This document shows positions 46,018 through 53,758 of a stretch of 56,589 bases of DNA, piece after piece; the first letter of the stretch is position 1; every line of letters begins with the position of its first letter. Both the position numbers and the translations under genes were made by a program. Below the pieces are notes generated by a model. That model was not told where the DNA came from and made no database searches. It was given only the letters and a program-made list of their open reading frames with translations. The stretch is from Glycomyces salinus (GTDB taxonomy: Bacteria; Actinomycetota; Actinomycetes; Mycobacteriales; Micromonosporaceae): assembly GCF_016428645.1 (NCBI RefSeq), contig NZ_JAELXW010000024.1:1-56589 (forward strand), in the 5' to 3' direction.

Positions 46018-46938
46018 CTACCAGCCGCGCTTGGCGAGCTTCTGGTCCTCGTCGAGGGTGTCGACGTTGATGCCGACCATCGCCTCGCCCAGGCCGCGGG
46101 AGACCTCGGCGACGACCTTCGGGTCGTCGTAGAAGGCGGTGGCCTTGACGATGGCGGCGGCGCGTCCCGCCGGGTCGCCGGACTTGAAGATGCCCGAGCC
46201 GACGAAGACGCCCTCGGCGCCCAGCTGCATCATCATGGCCGCGTCGGCGGGAGTGGCGATGCCGCCGGCGGTGAACAGCACCACCGGGAGCCTGCCGAGC
46301 CTGGCCACCTCGGCGACCAGCTCGTAGGGGGCGCGCAGGTCCTTGGCGGCGGCGAACAACTCGGCCTCGTCGAGCTTGGACAGGCGGCCGATGTCGGCGC
46401 GGATCTGGCGCATGTGCCTGGTCGCCTCGACGACGTTGCCGGTGCCGGCCTCGCCCTTGGAGCGGATCATGGCCGCGCCCTCGGTGATGCGGCGCAGGGC
46501 CTCGCCGAGGTTGGTCGCCCCGCACACGAACGGGACGGTGAACTTCCACTTGTCGATGTGATTGGCCTCGTCGGCGGGCGTGAGCACCTCGGACTCGTCG
46601 ACGTAGTCGACGCCGATGGCCTCCAGGACCTGGGCCTCGACGAAGTGGCCGATCCTGGCCTTGGCCATCACGGGGATGGAGACGGCCTCGATGATGCCGT
46701 CGATCATGTCGGGGTCGGACATGCGCGACACGCCGCCTTCGGCGCGGATGTCGGCGGGCACGCGTTCGAGCGCCATGACGGCCACGGCCCCGGCGTCCTC
46801 GGCGATCCTCGCCTGCTCGGGGGTGACGACGTCCATGATGACGCCGCCCTTCAGCATGTCGGCCATGCCGCGCTTGACGCGGGCGGTGCCGATCTCGGCC
46901 TCGGTCTTCTGGGTCTCTGCCACGGTCACCGGCTCCAT
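46018..46938 (-). CDS. pdxS: Pyridoxal 5'-phosphate synthase subunit PdxS
   Basis: 306 residues. It makes PLP from ribose 5-phosphate, glyceraldehyde 3-phosphate and ammonia from Pdx[36 protein letters not shown] (active-site Lys), [19 protein letters not shown] (second Lys) and [34 protein letters not shown] are strictly conserved. ATG 46938 has no clear ribosome site; an in-frame GTG five codons later, with GGAG 9 bases before it, could also serve. A dyad sits in its leader. Confidence 0.96.
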   Translation of the reverse strand: MEPVTVAETQKTEAEIGTARVKRGMADMLKGGVIMDVVTPEQARIAEDAGAVAVMALERVPADIRAEGGVSRMSDPDMIDGIIEAVSIPVMAKARIGHFVEAQVLEAIGVDYVDESEVLTPADEANHIDKWKFTVPFVCGATNLGEALRRITEGAAMIRSKGEAGTGNVVEATRHMRQIRADIGRLSKLDEAELFAAAKDLRAPYELVAEVARLGRLPVVLFTAGGIATPADAAMMMQLGAEGVFVGSGIFKSGDPAGRAAAIVKATAFYDDPKVVAEVSRGLGEAMVGINVDTLDEDQKLAKRGW

Positions 46939-46946
46939 CTAGTGGT

Positions 46947-46961
46947 TGACAAGTTCTGTCA
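46947..46961 (-). promoter_or_regulatory. Candidate operator in the pdxS leader
   Basis: TGACA-AGTTC-TGTCA is a perfect 5-bp dyad, 9-23 bases upstream of the pdxS start and just downstream of -10-like CCTAAT (minus strand). That would place it over the transcription start, fit for a repressor. No PdxR/MocR gene is in the window. Confidence 0.35.
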
Positions 46962-47019
46962 TTAGGGGTACCTGACGGCGTCGATTCTACGCCGCGACCG
47001 ACCTCACAGAACCGCTCGA

Positions 47020-47508
47020 TCACTGCATGGGGTCTTCGATGTCCCAGTACTGGGGGCGGGGCAGGCGGCGGTGGAGCCGCAGCAGGACGGCCGCCGGCAG
47101 GGAGCGCGAGGCCACGGCGTCGCGCACGAAGTCGGAGTGGATCTGGCGGGCCAGGGCGACGCGCCGGTTCGCGGTCCCGAGGTCCTCGGCCCAGGCCGGG
47201 TCGGGATCGAGTTCGCGCAGGGCGCGGGTGAGGTCGTTCTCGGCGTACTCGCGCAGCTCACGCTGCCGCTTGTCGTCGGCCGGGACGGCCACGACCGACA
47301 GCGCCAGGGCCACGACCTCGTCGAAGCCGGGCTGGCCGACGAACTTCAGGACCGTCTCGGCCCGCTCGTCGAGCTTGGTCAGCAGCGCGGTCTCGGCGGT
47401 GTGGGCGCGTCTGTGCAGGCGTTCCACCCGCGTCACCGTCCACGTCGCGTACGCGCCGACGACGGCGACGATCGCAACGAGAACGGCCAGCCACCACATC
47501 TGGATCAT
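47020..47508 (-). CDS. Single-TM protein of unknown function
   Basis: 162 residues. One N-terminal TM helix (about 3-24, MWWLAVLVAIVAVVGAYATWTV) is followed by a helical cytoplasmic part with heptad-like basic/acidic pattern (RVERLHRRAHTAETALLTKLDERAETVLKF). The C-terminal LPAAVLLRLHRRLPRPQYWDIEDPMQ is distinctive. Genes of this kind lie next to pdxS/PIM genes in other actinobacteria, but no function is assigned. Confidence 0.75.
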   Translation of the reverse strand: MIQMWWLAVLVAIVAVVGAYATWTVTRVERLHRRAHTAETALLTKLDERAETVLKFVGQPGFDEVVALALSVVAVPADDKRQRELREYAENDLTRALRELDPDPAWAEDLGTANRRVALARQIHSDFVRDAVASRSLPAAVLLRLHRRLPRPQYWDIEDPMQ

Positions 47509-47519
47509 CGTAAGCGAGG

Positions 47520-47550
47520 GCGCCCACGACCGGTGGTCCGGCGTGGGCGC
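47520..47550. terminator. Hairpin downstream of the SPW gene
   Basis: A perfect 9-bp GC stem (47520-47528 with 47542-47550) with an inner CCGG/CCGG pair and TGGT loop. It follows the SPW gene on the minus strand. Confidence 0.65.
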
Positions 47551-47577
47551 GCTTCGGTGCTTCGACTGTGCTAATCG

Positions 47578-48033
47578 CTACTCATCACTTCCCGTCGCGT
47601 TGCGTTCTCGATGGCTCATGACCTGCCTTGCGGCCACCAGGCCGAGCAGGAATGCGAGTGCGCCGACGATGATGTTGTTCCAGATGACGCCAACCGTCGG
47701 GTCGGTCCCCACCATCCACGGCGAGATGACCAACCAGAGCCCGATCGCGCTCATGGCCCAGCTCATGCCGTACATTCGCTCCGGGGCCACGGTGAATCCG
47801 AGCGCGAGCAGACCGATCGCGACGCCCATGATCAGGTTGTGCGTCGCCAGTGCCGCCTGAGAGGTCGCGAAATCGACCACCCATGGCGATATGACGCAGT
47901 ATAGGCCGATGAGGAAGAACGGCGCGTCGATGAGCACCACGTCTCTCCGGCCCATCATCTTGGCGTAGCGGGTCCGCATCTCTCGTACGTCCGGGTGGGT
48001 CGTTAGATCACCCCTGTGTGAGACATCGGCCAT
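47578..48033 (-). CDS. SPW-repeat membrane protein
   Basis: 151 residues with four TM helices arranged as two repeats, each carrying the SPW motif: YCVISPWVVDFA (about 45-56) and WLVISPWMVGTD (about 99-111). These proteins occur widely in bacteria, and no clear role is known. GGAGGG lies before the ATG. Its -10 may be CATAAT in the 105-base gap before pimA. Confidence 0.88.
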   Translation of the reverse strand: MADVSHRGDLTTHPDVREMRTRYAKMMGRRDVVLIDAPFFLIGLYCVISPWVVDFATSQAALATHNLIMGVAIGLLALGFTVAPERMYGMSWAMSAIGLWLVISPWMVGTDPTVGVIWNNIIVGALAFLLGLVAARQVMSHRERNATGSDE

Positions 48034-48138
48034 CCGACTGCCCTCCGTCCGATCCGTGCGCGTGCGGCTGCACGGGGATACACGGATCGTTCCCCCTCAT
48101 TATGGACCCGTAGCGACTGTGAGTAAAGGGGTCGCGAC

Positions 48139-49266
48139 TCAGCGGCGCCGCACGGCGCCGGCCTCGATGGCGGCGCGGTAGACCTCGACGACCCGGTCGG
48201 CGACCTCGGGCCAGTCGTAGCGCCTGACCCACTCGTTCGCCCGATCGACGTAGTCGTCGCGCAGGCCGGGGTCGTCGAGCAGGCGGGCGGCCTCGGCGGC
48301 GAGAGCGTGGGCGCTGCCGACCGGGAACAGGCCCCCGACGCGGCCGCCGTCGAGGACGCTCTTGAACGCCTCGATGTCGGAGGCGAGCACGCAGGTCCCG
48401 GCGGCCATGGCCTCGGTGAGGACCATGCCGAACGACTCGCCGCCGGTGTTGGGGGCGACGTAGAGGTCGACGCCGGCGAGCATCGACGCCTTCTCCTCGT
48501 TGGAGACCGCGCCGAGGAAGTGGACGCGGGAGGCGGTCTCGGAGTCGAGTCCGGCGACGGCCTCGGCCGGGTCGCCGCGGCCGACGACGAGCAGGTGCAG
48601 GTCGGGCCGTTCGACGGCGAGGGAGGCGAACGCCTCGCGGAGGATGCCGAAGCCCTTGCGGGACTCGGTGTAGCGGCCCATGAAGCCGATGGTGGGCCCG
48701 TCGGGCTTGCCGACCAGCGGCGCGGCCTTGCGGTAGAAGGCGACCGGGACGCCGTTGGGGATCTCGACCGCTCCCCCGCCGAGGTGCTCGACCTGGACCT
48801 TGCGGGCGTGGGAGGAGACGGCGATGCGCGCCGAGAGGTTCTCCAGGACCAATTGGGCCATGTGCTTGCCTGCCGCGAGCATCCGCGAGCGGGTGATGGC
48901 GGTGTGGAAGGTCGCCACGACCGGGCACTTGGCGGTGAGCACGGCCAGGCACGAGAGGCTGGGCGTGAGCGGCTCGTGGACGTGGACCACGTCGAACTCG
49001 CCTTGGAGGCACCAGCGGCGCACCCGGGCGGCCGAGCGCGGCCCGAACGCCAGGCGGGCGATGGAGCCGTTGTAGGGGACGGCCAGGGCCTTGCCGCCGG
49101 GGACGACGAAGTCGGGGAGGTCGGCGGTCTGGGTGGCCGGGGCCAGGACCGAGACGTCGTGACCGGCGCCGATGAGGGTCTCGGCCAGGTCGGCGATGTG
49201 GAACTGGACGCCGCCGGGCACGTCGAAGGAGTAGGGGCTGACGATCCCGATCCGCAGGTCCCCCAT
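48139..49266 (-). CDS. pimA: Phosphatidylinositol mannosyltransferase (PimA-type, GT4)
   Basis: 375 residues. It begins MGDLRIGIVSPYSFDVPGGVQFHI, with the Gly-Gly loop that binds GDP-mannose. VHVHEPLTPSL and TFHTAITRSR follow, then IGFMGRYTESRKGF, NTGGESFGMVLTEAMAAGTCVLASDIEAFKSVL (EX7E motif). It adds the first mannose to phosphatidylinositol on the inner face of the membrane. Start and patA stop overlap by one base (TGATG). It is the third gene of pgsA-patA-pimA. Confidence 0.93.
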   Translation of the reverse strand: MGDLRIGIVSPYSFDVPGGVQFHIADLAETLIGAGHDVSVLAPATQTADLPDFVVPGGKALAVPYNGSIARLAFGPRSAARVRRWCLQGEFDVVHVHEPLTPSLSCLAVLTAKCPVVATFHTAITRSRMLAAGKHMAQLVLENLSARIAVSSHARKVQVEHLGGGAVEIPNGVPVAFYRKAAPLVGKPDGPTIGFMGRYTESRKGFGILREAFASLAVERPDLHLLVVGRGDPAEAVAGLDSETASRVHFLGAVSNEEKASMLAGVDLYVAPNTGGESFGMVLTEAMAAGTCVLASDIEAFKSVLDGGRVGGLFPVGSAHALAAEAARLLDDPGLRDDYVDRANEWVRRYDWPEVADRVVEVYRAAIEAGAVRRR

Positions 49267-50186
49267 CACGACTCCAGGGTGTCCGCGCTCGACGGTCCGG
49301 ATGGGGCGTTGAAGTCGGCCGTCCAGAACCGCTGGAGCATGTGCCAGTCGGCGGGATGGGCGCCGATGCCGTCGGCGAAGGCGTCGGCCACGGCCTGCGC
49401 GGTGTGGCCCAGGCGGTCGCGCAGGCGGCCGGTGCCGGTGTCGACCGGCCCGGTGATGTGGCAGACGGCGCGGTCGCTCGCGTAGTGGATGTGGGCGGTG
49501 AACAGCGGGACGTCGTTGCGGATGGCCAGCAGGGCCGGGCCGACCGGGAAGGTGGTCGTCTCTCCGAAGAACTTCACCTCGACGCCGCTGCGGCCCAGGT
49601 CGCGGTCGGCGACGAGGGCGACGACGTGGCCGTCGGCCAGGGCCTCGCCGAGGACGGCATCGGGGCCGCGGTCGCCGCCGGAGGCCGGGACGATGCGCAT
49701 GCCCAGCGATTCGCGGTACTCGACGAAGCGGCGGAAGACCCCTTCGGGTTTGAGCCGTTCGACGACGGTGGTGAGCTTGTTGCCGGCGATCTGGGGCACC
49801 CAGGCCCCGGCGAAGTCCCAGTTGCCCGAGTGCGGCAGCGCCACGATCGAGCCCTTGCCCGCGGCGGCGCGCTCGGCGACCGGCTCGTAGCCGTTCATCT
49901 CGAAGTTGCGGTCGATGTCGTCCCGGCTCATCGACGGGAGGCGGAACGCCTCCATCCAGTAGCGGGCGTAGGAGCGCATCGCCTCGCGCACGAGCTCGGG
50001 CTCGGGTTCGCCGCCGACGACGCGGGCGAGGTTGCGGCGCAGCTGGCGCACGCCGCGGCCGTCCTTGCGCCAGGCGCGGTCGGCTCCGGCGCGGAACAGG
50101 GCCGCCGCGGCGGCCTCGGGCATGAGCCTGACGCCGCGCCAGGCGGCGAGGTAGGCCCATTCGTTGAGCTTCTCAGGCATCGGCAT
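49266..50186 (-). CDS. patA: Phosphatidylinositol mannoside acyltransferase (PatA-type)
   Basis: 306 residues of the LpxL/HtrB family. The HX4D motif is LPHSGNWDFAG (His119, Asp124), followed by RLKPEGVFRRFVEYRESLGMRIVPASGGD and VALVADRDLGRSGVEVKFFGE. It should acylate the mannose on PIM1/PIM2. ATG 50186 has GAGGAG 4 bases upstream and overlaps the pgsA stop by 14 bases; ATG 50180 is possible. Context between pgsA and pimA makes the PIM role likely. Confidence 0.92.
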   Translation of the reverse strand: MPMPEKLNEWAYLAAWRGVRLMPEAAAAALFRAGADRAWRKDGRGVRQLRRNLARVVGGEPEPELVREAMRSYARYWMEAFRLPSMSRDDIDRNFEMNGYEPVAERAAAGKGSIVALPHSGNWDFAGAWVPQIAGNKLTTVVERLKPEGVFRRFVEYRESLGMRIVPASGGDRGPDAVLGEALADGHVVALVADRDLGRSGVEVKFFGETTTFPVGPALLAIRNDVPLFTAHIHYASDRAVCHITGPVDTGTGRLRDRLGHTAQAVADAFADGIGAHPADWHMLQRFWTADFNAPSGPSSADTLES

Positions 50187-50805
50187 GGCGCTCCTCGACG
50201 GCGGTGAGGCTGGCGCGGGCGTGGACCAGGCGCTGGGCGACGGTGATGGTCGTCAGCAGTGCCAGCAGCCCCATGCCGACCTCCAGCGAGTAGGGGACGC
50301 CGACGATCTCGACCAGGACGGCCGCGCCGGCCAGGATGAGCCGTTCGGGACGTTCGGCGATGCCGACGTTGCACTCCCCGCCCAGGCTCTCGACGCGGGC
50401 CTTGACGTAGGAGACCACTTGGGAGGTGATGAGGGCGACCAGGGCGAACGCGCAGCCGAGGAAGCGGTCCTCGGCCAGCAGCCAGTAGGCCAGGCCGGCC
50501 AGGATCGCGCCGTCGGCGATCCGGTCGCAGGTCGAGTCCAGCAGCGCCCCGAATTTGGAGCCGCTGCCCTGGACGCGGGCGATCGCGCCGTCGATCATGT
50601 CGGTGAACGCCGACAGGGCCACGACGATGAGCGCGGCGAGCAGGTGCCCCTGCGAGAGCAGGAAGATCGAGGCGGCCACGATGACGGCCGTGCCGATCAC
50701 GGTGACGGCGTTGGCGGAAACGCCGATGCGGATGAGGACCTTCGCGACGGCGTCGACATAGCGCCGCAAGCTGGCTCTGCCAGAGGTCCGAAGGAACTTC
50801 GCCAT
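50173..50805 (-). CDS. pgsA: CDP-alcohol phosphatidyltransferase (phosphatidylinositol-phosphate synthase type)
   Basis: 210 residues with six TM helices. The full active-site motif is D69-M-I-D72-G73-A-I-A76-R77 with G86, D90 and D94. By position before patA/pimA it is probably the phosphatidylinositol-phosphate synthase of actinobacteria, making the PIM precursor from CDP-diacylglycerol and inositol phosphate; a phosphatidylglycerophosphate synthase cannot be ruled out by motif alone. A minus-strand TATAGA (50869-50874) gives a leader of about 60 bases. Confidence 0.92.
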   Translation of the reverse strand: MAKFLRTSGRASLRRYVDAVAKVLIRIGVSANAVTVIGTAVIVAASIFLLSQGHLLAALIVVALSAFTDMIDGAIARVQGSGSKFGALLDSTCDRIADGAILAGLAYWLLAEDRFLGCAFALVALITSQVVSYVKARVESLGGECNVGIAERPERLILAGAAVLVEIVGVPYSLEVGMGLLALLTTITVAQRLVHARASLTAVEERHADA

Positions 50806-50886
50806 GGTCTCCTGATTTCTTCGGCGGCGCCCACTGGGTGTTCGGGCAACGGGCTGGTAGGGGATGACTCTATAGTGCCCTTCGGC

Positions 50887-51432
50887 CTATTCCTCCTTCC
50901 AAGCGGCGGCGAGTTCGTCGCGGGTGTCGGCCAGGAGCTGCGGGAGGGTCTTGGTGCGACCGATGATCGGCATGAAGTTCGAGTCGCCGCCCCAGCGGGG
51001 AACGACGTGCTGGTGGAGGTGACCGGCGATGCCGGCCCCGGCCACCTGGCCCTGGTTCATGCCGATGTTGAAGCCGTGGGCGCCCATCGCGGCCCGGATC
51101 ACCCGCATGGCCCGCTGTGTGAGCGACCCCATCTCGGCGACCTCGTCGGCGTCGAGCTCGGTGTAGTCGGGGACGTGCCGGAAGGGCACGACCATCAGGT
51201 GGCCGCTGTTGTAGGGGAACTTGTTCATCACGACGTACATCGATTCGCCCCGCGCGATGATGAGGCCGTCGACGTCGCCGAGCCCCGGGATCTCGCAGAA
51301 CGGACAGCCCTCCATGTCCGTGTCGTCCCCGGTCGGCTTGCCCTCGCCCTTGATGTAGGCCATGCGATGCGGTGTCCACAGCCGCTCGTAGCCGTCAGGT
51401 TCGCCGACGCCGTCAGGTGCTTGATCGTTCAC
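50887..51432 (-). CDS. HIT-domain nucleotide hydrolase/phosphorylase
   Basis: 181 residues from a GTG. The histidine triad is GHLHQHVVPRW (His138, 140, 142), preceded by MNQGQVAGAGIAG. CPFCEI (Cys43, Cys46) may bind zinc. The mycobacterial relative at the same place (before pgsA) is a diadenosine tetraphosphate phosphorylase, so that activity is likely. TAGGAT ends 7 bases before the GTG and there is no ribosome site: a leaderless message. Confidence 0.93.
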   Translation of the reverse strand: MNDQAPDGVGEPDGYERLWTPHRMAYIKGEGKPTGDDTDMEGCPFCEIPGLGDVDGLIIARGESMYVVMNKFPYNSGHLMVVPFRHVPDYTELDADEVAEMGSLTQRAMRVIRAAMGAHGFNIGMNQGQVAGAGIAGHLHQHVVPRWGGDSNFMPIIGRTKTLPQLLADTRDELAAAWKEE

Positions 51433-51439
51433 GGGAACG

Positions 51440-51508
51440 ATCCTAGGCCACCGTGTCGTGTGCCGGTAATCCCACGAAACTTCGGTGACACGCTGTGTCG
51501 GTTAGGCT
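51440..51508. promoter_or_regulatory. Divergent leaderless promoters
   Basis: On the minus strand TAGGAT (51440-51445) lies 7 bases before the HIT start. On the plus strand TAGGCT (51503-51508) lies 6 bases before the GTG of the antiporter. The two boxes are 57 bases apart and neither gene has a ribosome site. Confidence 0.5.
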
Positions 51509-51514
51509 CCAGTT

Positions 51515-53008
51515 GTGACTCTGGCGCAGCTGTATCCCGTTCTGCTCATAGGGTGCGCCACCGTCCTGGTCTCCATCGCCGCGATCCGGGCGACCCATCG
51601 GATCGGCCTGCCGGCGCTGCTGGTGTTCCTCGGCATGGGCATGGTCATGGGCGAGGACGGCCTGGGCATCCCCTTCGACGACTTCGAGCTGGCGCAGGTG
51701 CTGGGCACGTTCGCGCTGGCGCTGATCCTCATCGAGGGCGGCCTGTCGACCCGCTGGAAGGCGATCTCGGCGCAGTTGGCCCCGGCGAGCCTGCTGGCCA
51801 CGGCCGGGGTGGGCATCAGCGTGGCCGTCGTCGCCTGCGGGGCGCACTACCTGCTGGGATTCTCCTGGCAGACGTCCCTGATCCTGGGCGCGGTCGTGGC
51901 CTCGACCGATGCGGCGGCGGTGTTCTCCGAGCTGCGCGGGGCGGGCCTGCCCAAGCGCCTGTCGGGGACGTTGGAGGCCGAATCGGGCTTCAACGACGCC
52001 CCGGCGGTCATCCTGGTCCTGGCGTTCTCCTCGACCGCCGGCATCCCGAGCGCGGTCGCCTTGGTGGGGACGCTGCTGTGGCAGCTCGCCGCAGGCACCG
52101 CGATCGGGCTGGCGGTCGGCTTCGGCGGGGCGTGGCTGCTGCGCCGGCTCGCGCTGCCGGTCTCGGGTCTCTACCCGCTCGCGGTGTTCAGCCTGGGCAT
52201 GGCGGCGTTCGCGGCCGCCGGTGCTTTGAACGCGTCGGGGTTCATCTCGGCCTACCTGGCCGCGCTGATCCTGGGCAATTCGCACCTGCCGCACCGGGCG
52301 GCGACCCAGTCGTTCGCGACGGGCCTGGGCTGGGTGGCGCAGTTGGGCATGTTCGTGATGCTGGGGCTGCTGGCGAGCCCGGCGAGCCTGCTGGACGCCG
52401 TGGTCCCGGGCATGATTCTCGGCGCGGTGCTGACGCTGGTGGCCAGGCCGGTCTCGGTGGTGGCGTGCCTGCTGCCGTTCCGGTTCTCGATCCGGGAGCA
52501 GACCCTGGTCGCCTGGGCGGGGCTGCGCGGGGCGGTGCCGATCGTGTTGGCGACGATCCCCCAGGCCGAGCGGCTGCCGGGCGGTCAGGCCCTGTGGAAC
52601 ATCGTGTTCATCCTGGTGGTGGCGTTCACCCTGCTCCAGGGTCCGACCCTGCCGTGGGTGGCCAAGCGCCTGGGCCTGTCCGATCCGGCGGCGGTCCAGG
52701 AGGTCGACATCGAGACCGCTCCGCTGGACGCGGTCGACGGCGAGGTGCTGACGATTGCCATCCCGAAGAAGTCGGCCCTGGCGGGCCTGCGGGTCTTCGA
52801 GCTGCGGCTCCCGAAGGGCAGCGTGATCGCGGGGATCGTGCGCGGCGATGAACTGTTCGTCCCCGAACACACCGACCGCCTCCGCTCGGGAGACCAACTC
52901 ATAGTGGTCACGACCCCGAGGCTGAGGGAGGCCACCGAACAACGCCTGACGGCCCTGGCCAGGGCAGGAAGACTCGCCCGCTGGCTCGGCGAATCCGGCC
53001 GTGGCTGA
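51515..53008 (+). CDS. Monovalent cation/proton antiporter with TrkA-C domain (NhaP2/CvrA type)
   Basis: 497 residues. About twelve TM helices are followed by a cytoplasmic TrkA-C domain (about 405-490, ALAGLRVFELRLPKGSVIAGIVRGDELFVPEHTDRLRSGDQLIVV). STDAAAVFSEL (about 129-139) holds the ion-binding Asp, and ESGFNDAPAVILVL (about 150-163) is typical of K+/H+ antiporters of this kind. It likely expels K+ to regulate ion balance or pH, with the C-terminal domain sensing a nucleotide. Placed between the HIT gene and thrS, a junction that is tighter in relatives. Confidence 0.9.
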   Translation: MTLAQLYPVLLIGCATVLVSIAAIRATHRIGLPALLVFLGMGMVMGEDGLGIPFDDFELAQVLGTFALALILIEGGLSTRWKAISAQLAPASLLATAGVGISVAVVACGAHYLLGFSWQTSLILGAVVASTDAAAVFSELRGAGLPKRLSGTLEAESGFNDAPAVILVLAFSSTAGIPSAVALVGTLLWQLAAGTAIGLAVGFGGAWLLRRLALPVSGLYPLAVFSLGMAAFAAAGALNASGFISAYLAALILGNSHLPHRAATQSFATGLGWVAQLGMFVMLGLLASPASLLDAVVPGMILGAVLTLVARPVSVVACLLPFRFSIREQTLVAWAGLRGAVPIVLATIPQAERLPGGQALWNIVFILVVAFTLLQGPTLPWVAKRLGLSDPAAVQEVDIETAPLDAVDGEVLTIAIPKKSALAGLRVFELRLPKGSVIAGIVRGDELFVPEHTDRLRSGDQLIVVTTPRLREATEQRLTALARAGRLARWLGESGRG

Positions 53009-53012
53009 TACC

Positions 53013-53045
53013 ATCTATATAAGATACACACACTATCTATATAAG
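53013..53045 (+). promoter_or_regulatory. AT-rich operator of the vapBC module
   Basis: The 11-base sequence ATCTATATAAG occurs at 53013-53023 and again at 53035-53045, exactly 22 bases (two helical turns) apart. The second overlaps the AAGGAG ribosome site of vapB. This layout suits co-operative binding by the antitoxin or toxin-antitoxin complex. Confidence 0.6.
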
Positions 53046-53053
53046 GAGTATTC

Positions 53054-53275
53054 ATGGCCGTTACTTCACTTGACATAGATGACTCGGTACTACAGAAGGT
53101 CCTGCGGCTCTCCGGCCTGCACACGAAGAAGGACGCGGTAAACCTCGCGCTACGCGAGTACGCCGAACGACACGAACGCATCGCGGCCTATGATCATTTC
53201 TTCGATCTGGCTCAGGACTGGGACTATGAGTCCTGGCGCGCTCGCCACGAGCGCGAGAAGGAAGGCTTGGAGTGA
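53054..53275 (+). CDS. vapB: VapB-type antitoxin
   Basis: 73 residues. The N-terminal MAVTSLDIDDSVLQKVLRLSGLHTKKDAVNLALREYAER is the VapB ribbon-helix-helix DNA-binding fold. The C-terminal half (HFFDLAQDWDYESWRARHEREKEGLE) should wrap the toxin. AAGGAG lies 6 bases before the ATG. The stop overlaps the toxin GTG by 4 bases (GTGA), the normal order for VapBC. Confidence 0.9.
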   Translation: MAVTSLDIDDSVLQKVLRLSGLHTKKDAVNLALREYAERHERIAAYDHFFDLAQDWDYESWRARHEREKEGLE

Positions 53276-53694
53276 TCCGGTACCTTCTTGACAGTTCGGC
53301 GCTCTGGCGGATCTCCCGCGAGCGCGACACTCATCGGGCATGGGAATCCGCCGCCTCCAGTCTCGCAATCGGATCCTGCCATCCTCAACGAATCGAGTTC
53401 CGTCGATCCGCGCGAAATCATGCAGAATTTGAACGAATGACCGAAATGTTTGAGGTGCTCTATCCGGACATTCCGGTTCACAAATCATGTGCCCGTTGGG
53501 TGGAGAGCGCTCAGTACCGTTTGTCCGCCAAGGGCCTCCACCAGGGCCTATCATTGGTCGATCTCACGGTCGCAGCTACCGCGGTCCACCACGACCTGAT
53601 AGTCCTCCACGACGATAATGATTTCCGAACCATCGCGGAGGTTGCCGGCGAACTGCGGCACCGCCGTGTCTCCGACTTCCCGGACTTGCCATGA
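53272..53694 (+). CDS. vapC: PIN-domain toxin, VapC type
   Basis: 140 residues from GTG. The four acidic active-site positions are present: Asp7 (LLDSSALW), Glu42 (RIEFRRSAR), Asp97 (SLVDLTVAATA) and Asp115/117 (HDDNDFRTIA). VapC toxins cut tRNA or rRNA when the antitoxin is lost. GC content and codon use are lower than in neighbouring genes, consistent with recent transfer. A strong hairpin ends the unit. Confidence 0.9.
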   Translation: MIRYLLDSSALWRISRERDTHRAWESAASSLAIGSCHPQRIEFRRSARNHAEFERMTEMFEVLYPDIPVHKSCARWVESAQYRLSAKGLHQGLSLVDLTVAATAVHHDLIVLHDDNDFRTIAEVAGELRHRRVSDFPDLP

Positions 53695-53710
53695 CCGAGC
53701 CTGAAAACAC

Positions 53711-53747
53711 CGACGCGCCTTGGGAACCGAGTTCCCAAGGCGCGTCG
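53711..53747. terminator. Bidirectional terminator between vapC and thrS
   Basis: A perfect 16-bp stem (53711-53726 with 53732-53747) and a CCGAG loop. GAAAAC before it gives a U-run on the minus strand, so it mainly ends thrS transcription but could serve both. Confidence 0.9.
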
Positions 53748-53758
53748 CGTGCTCGGCG

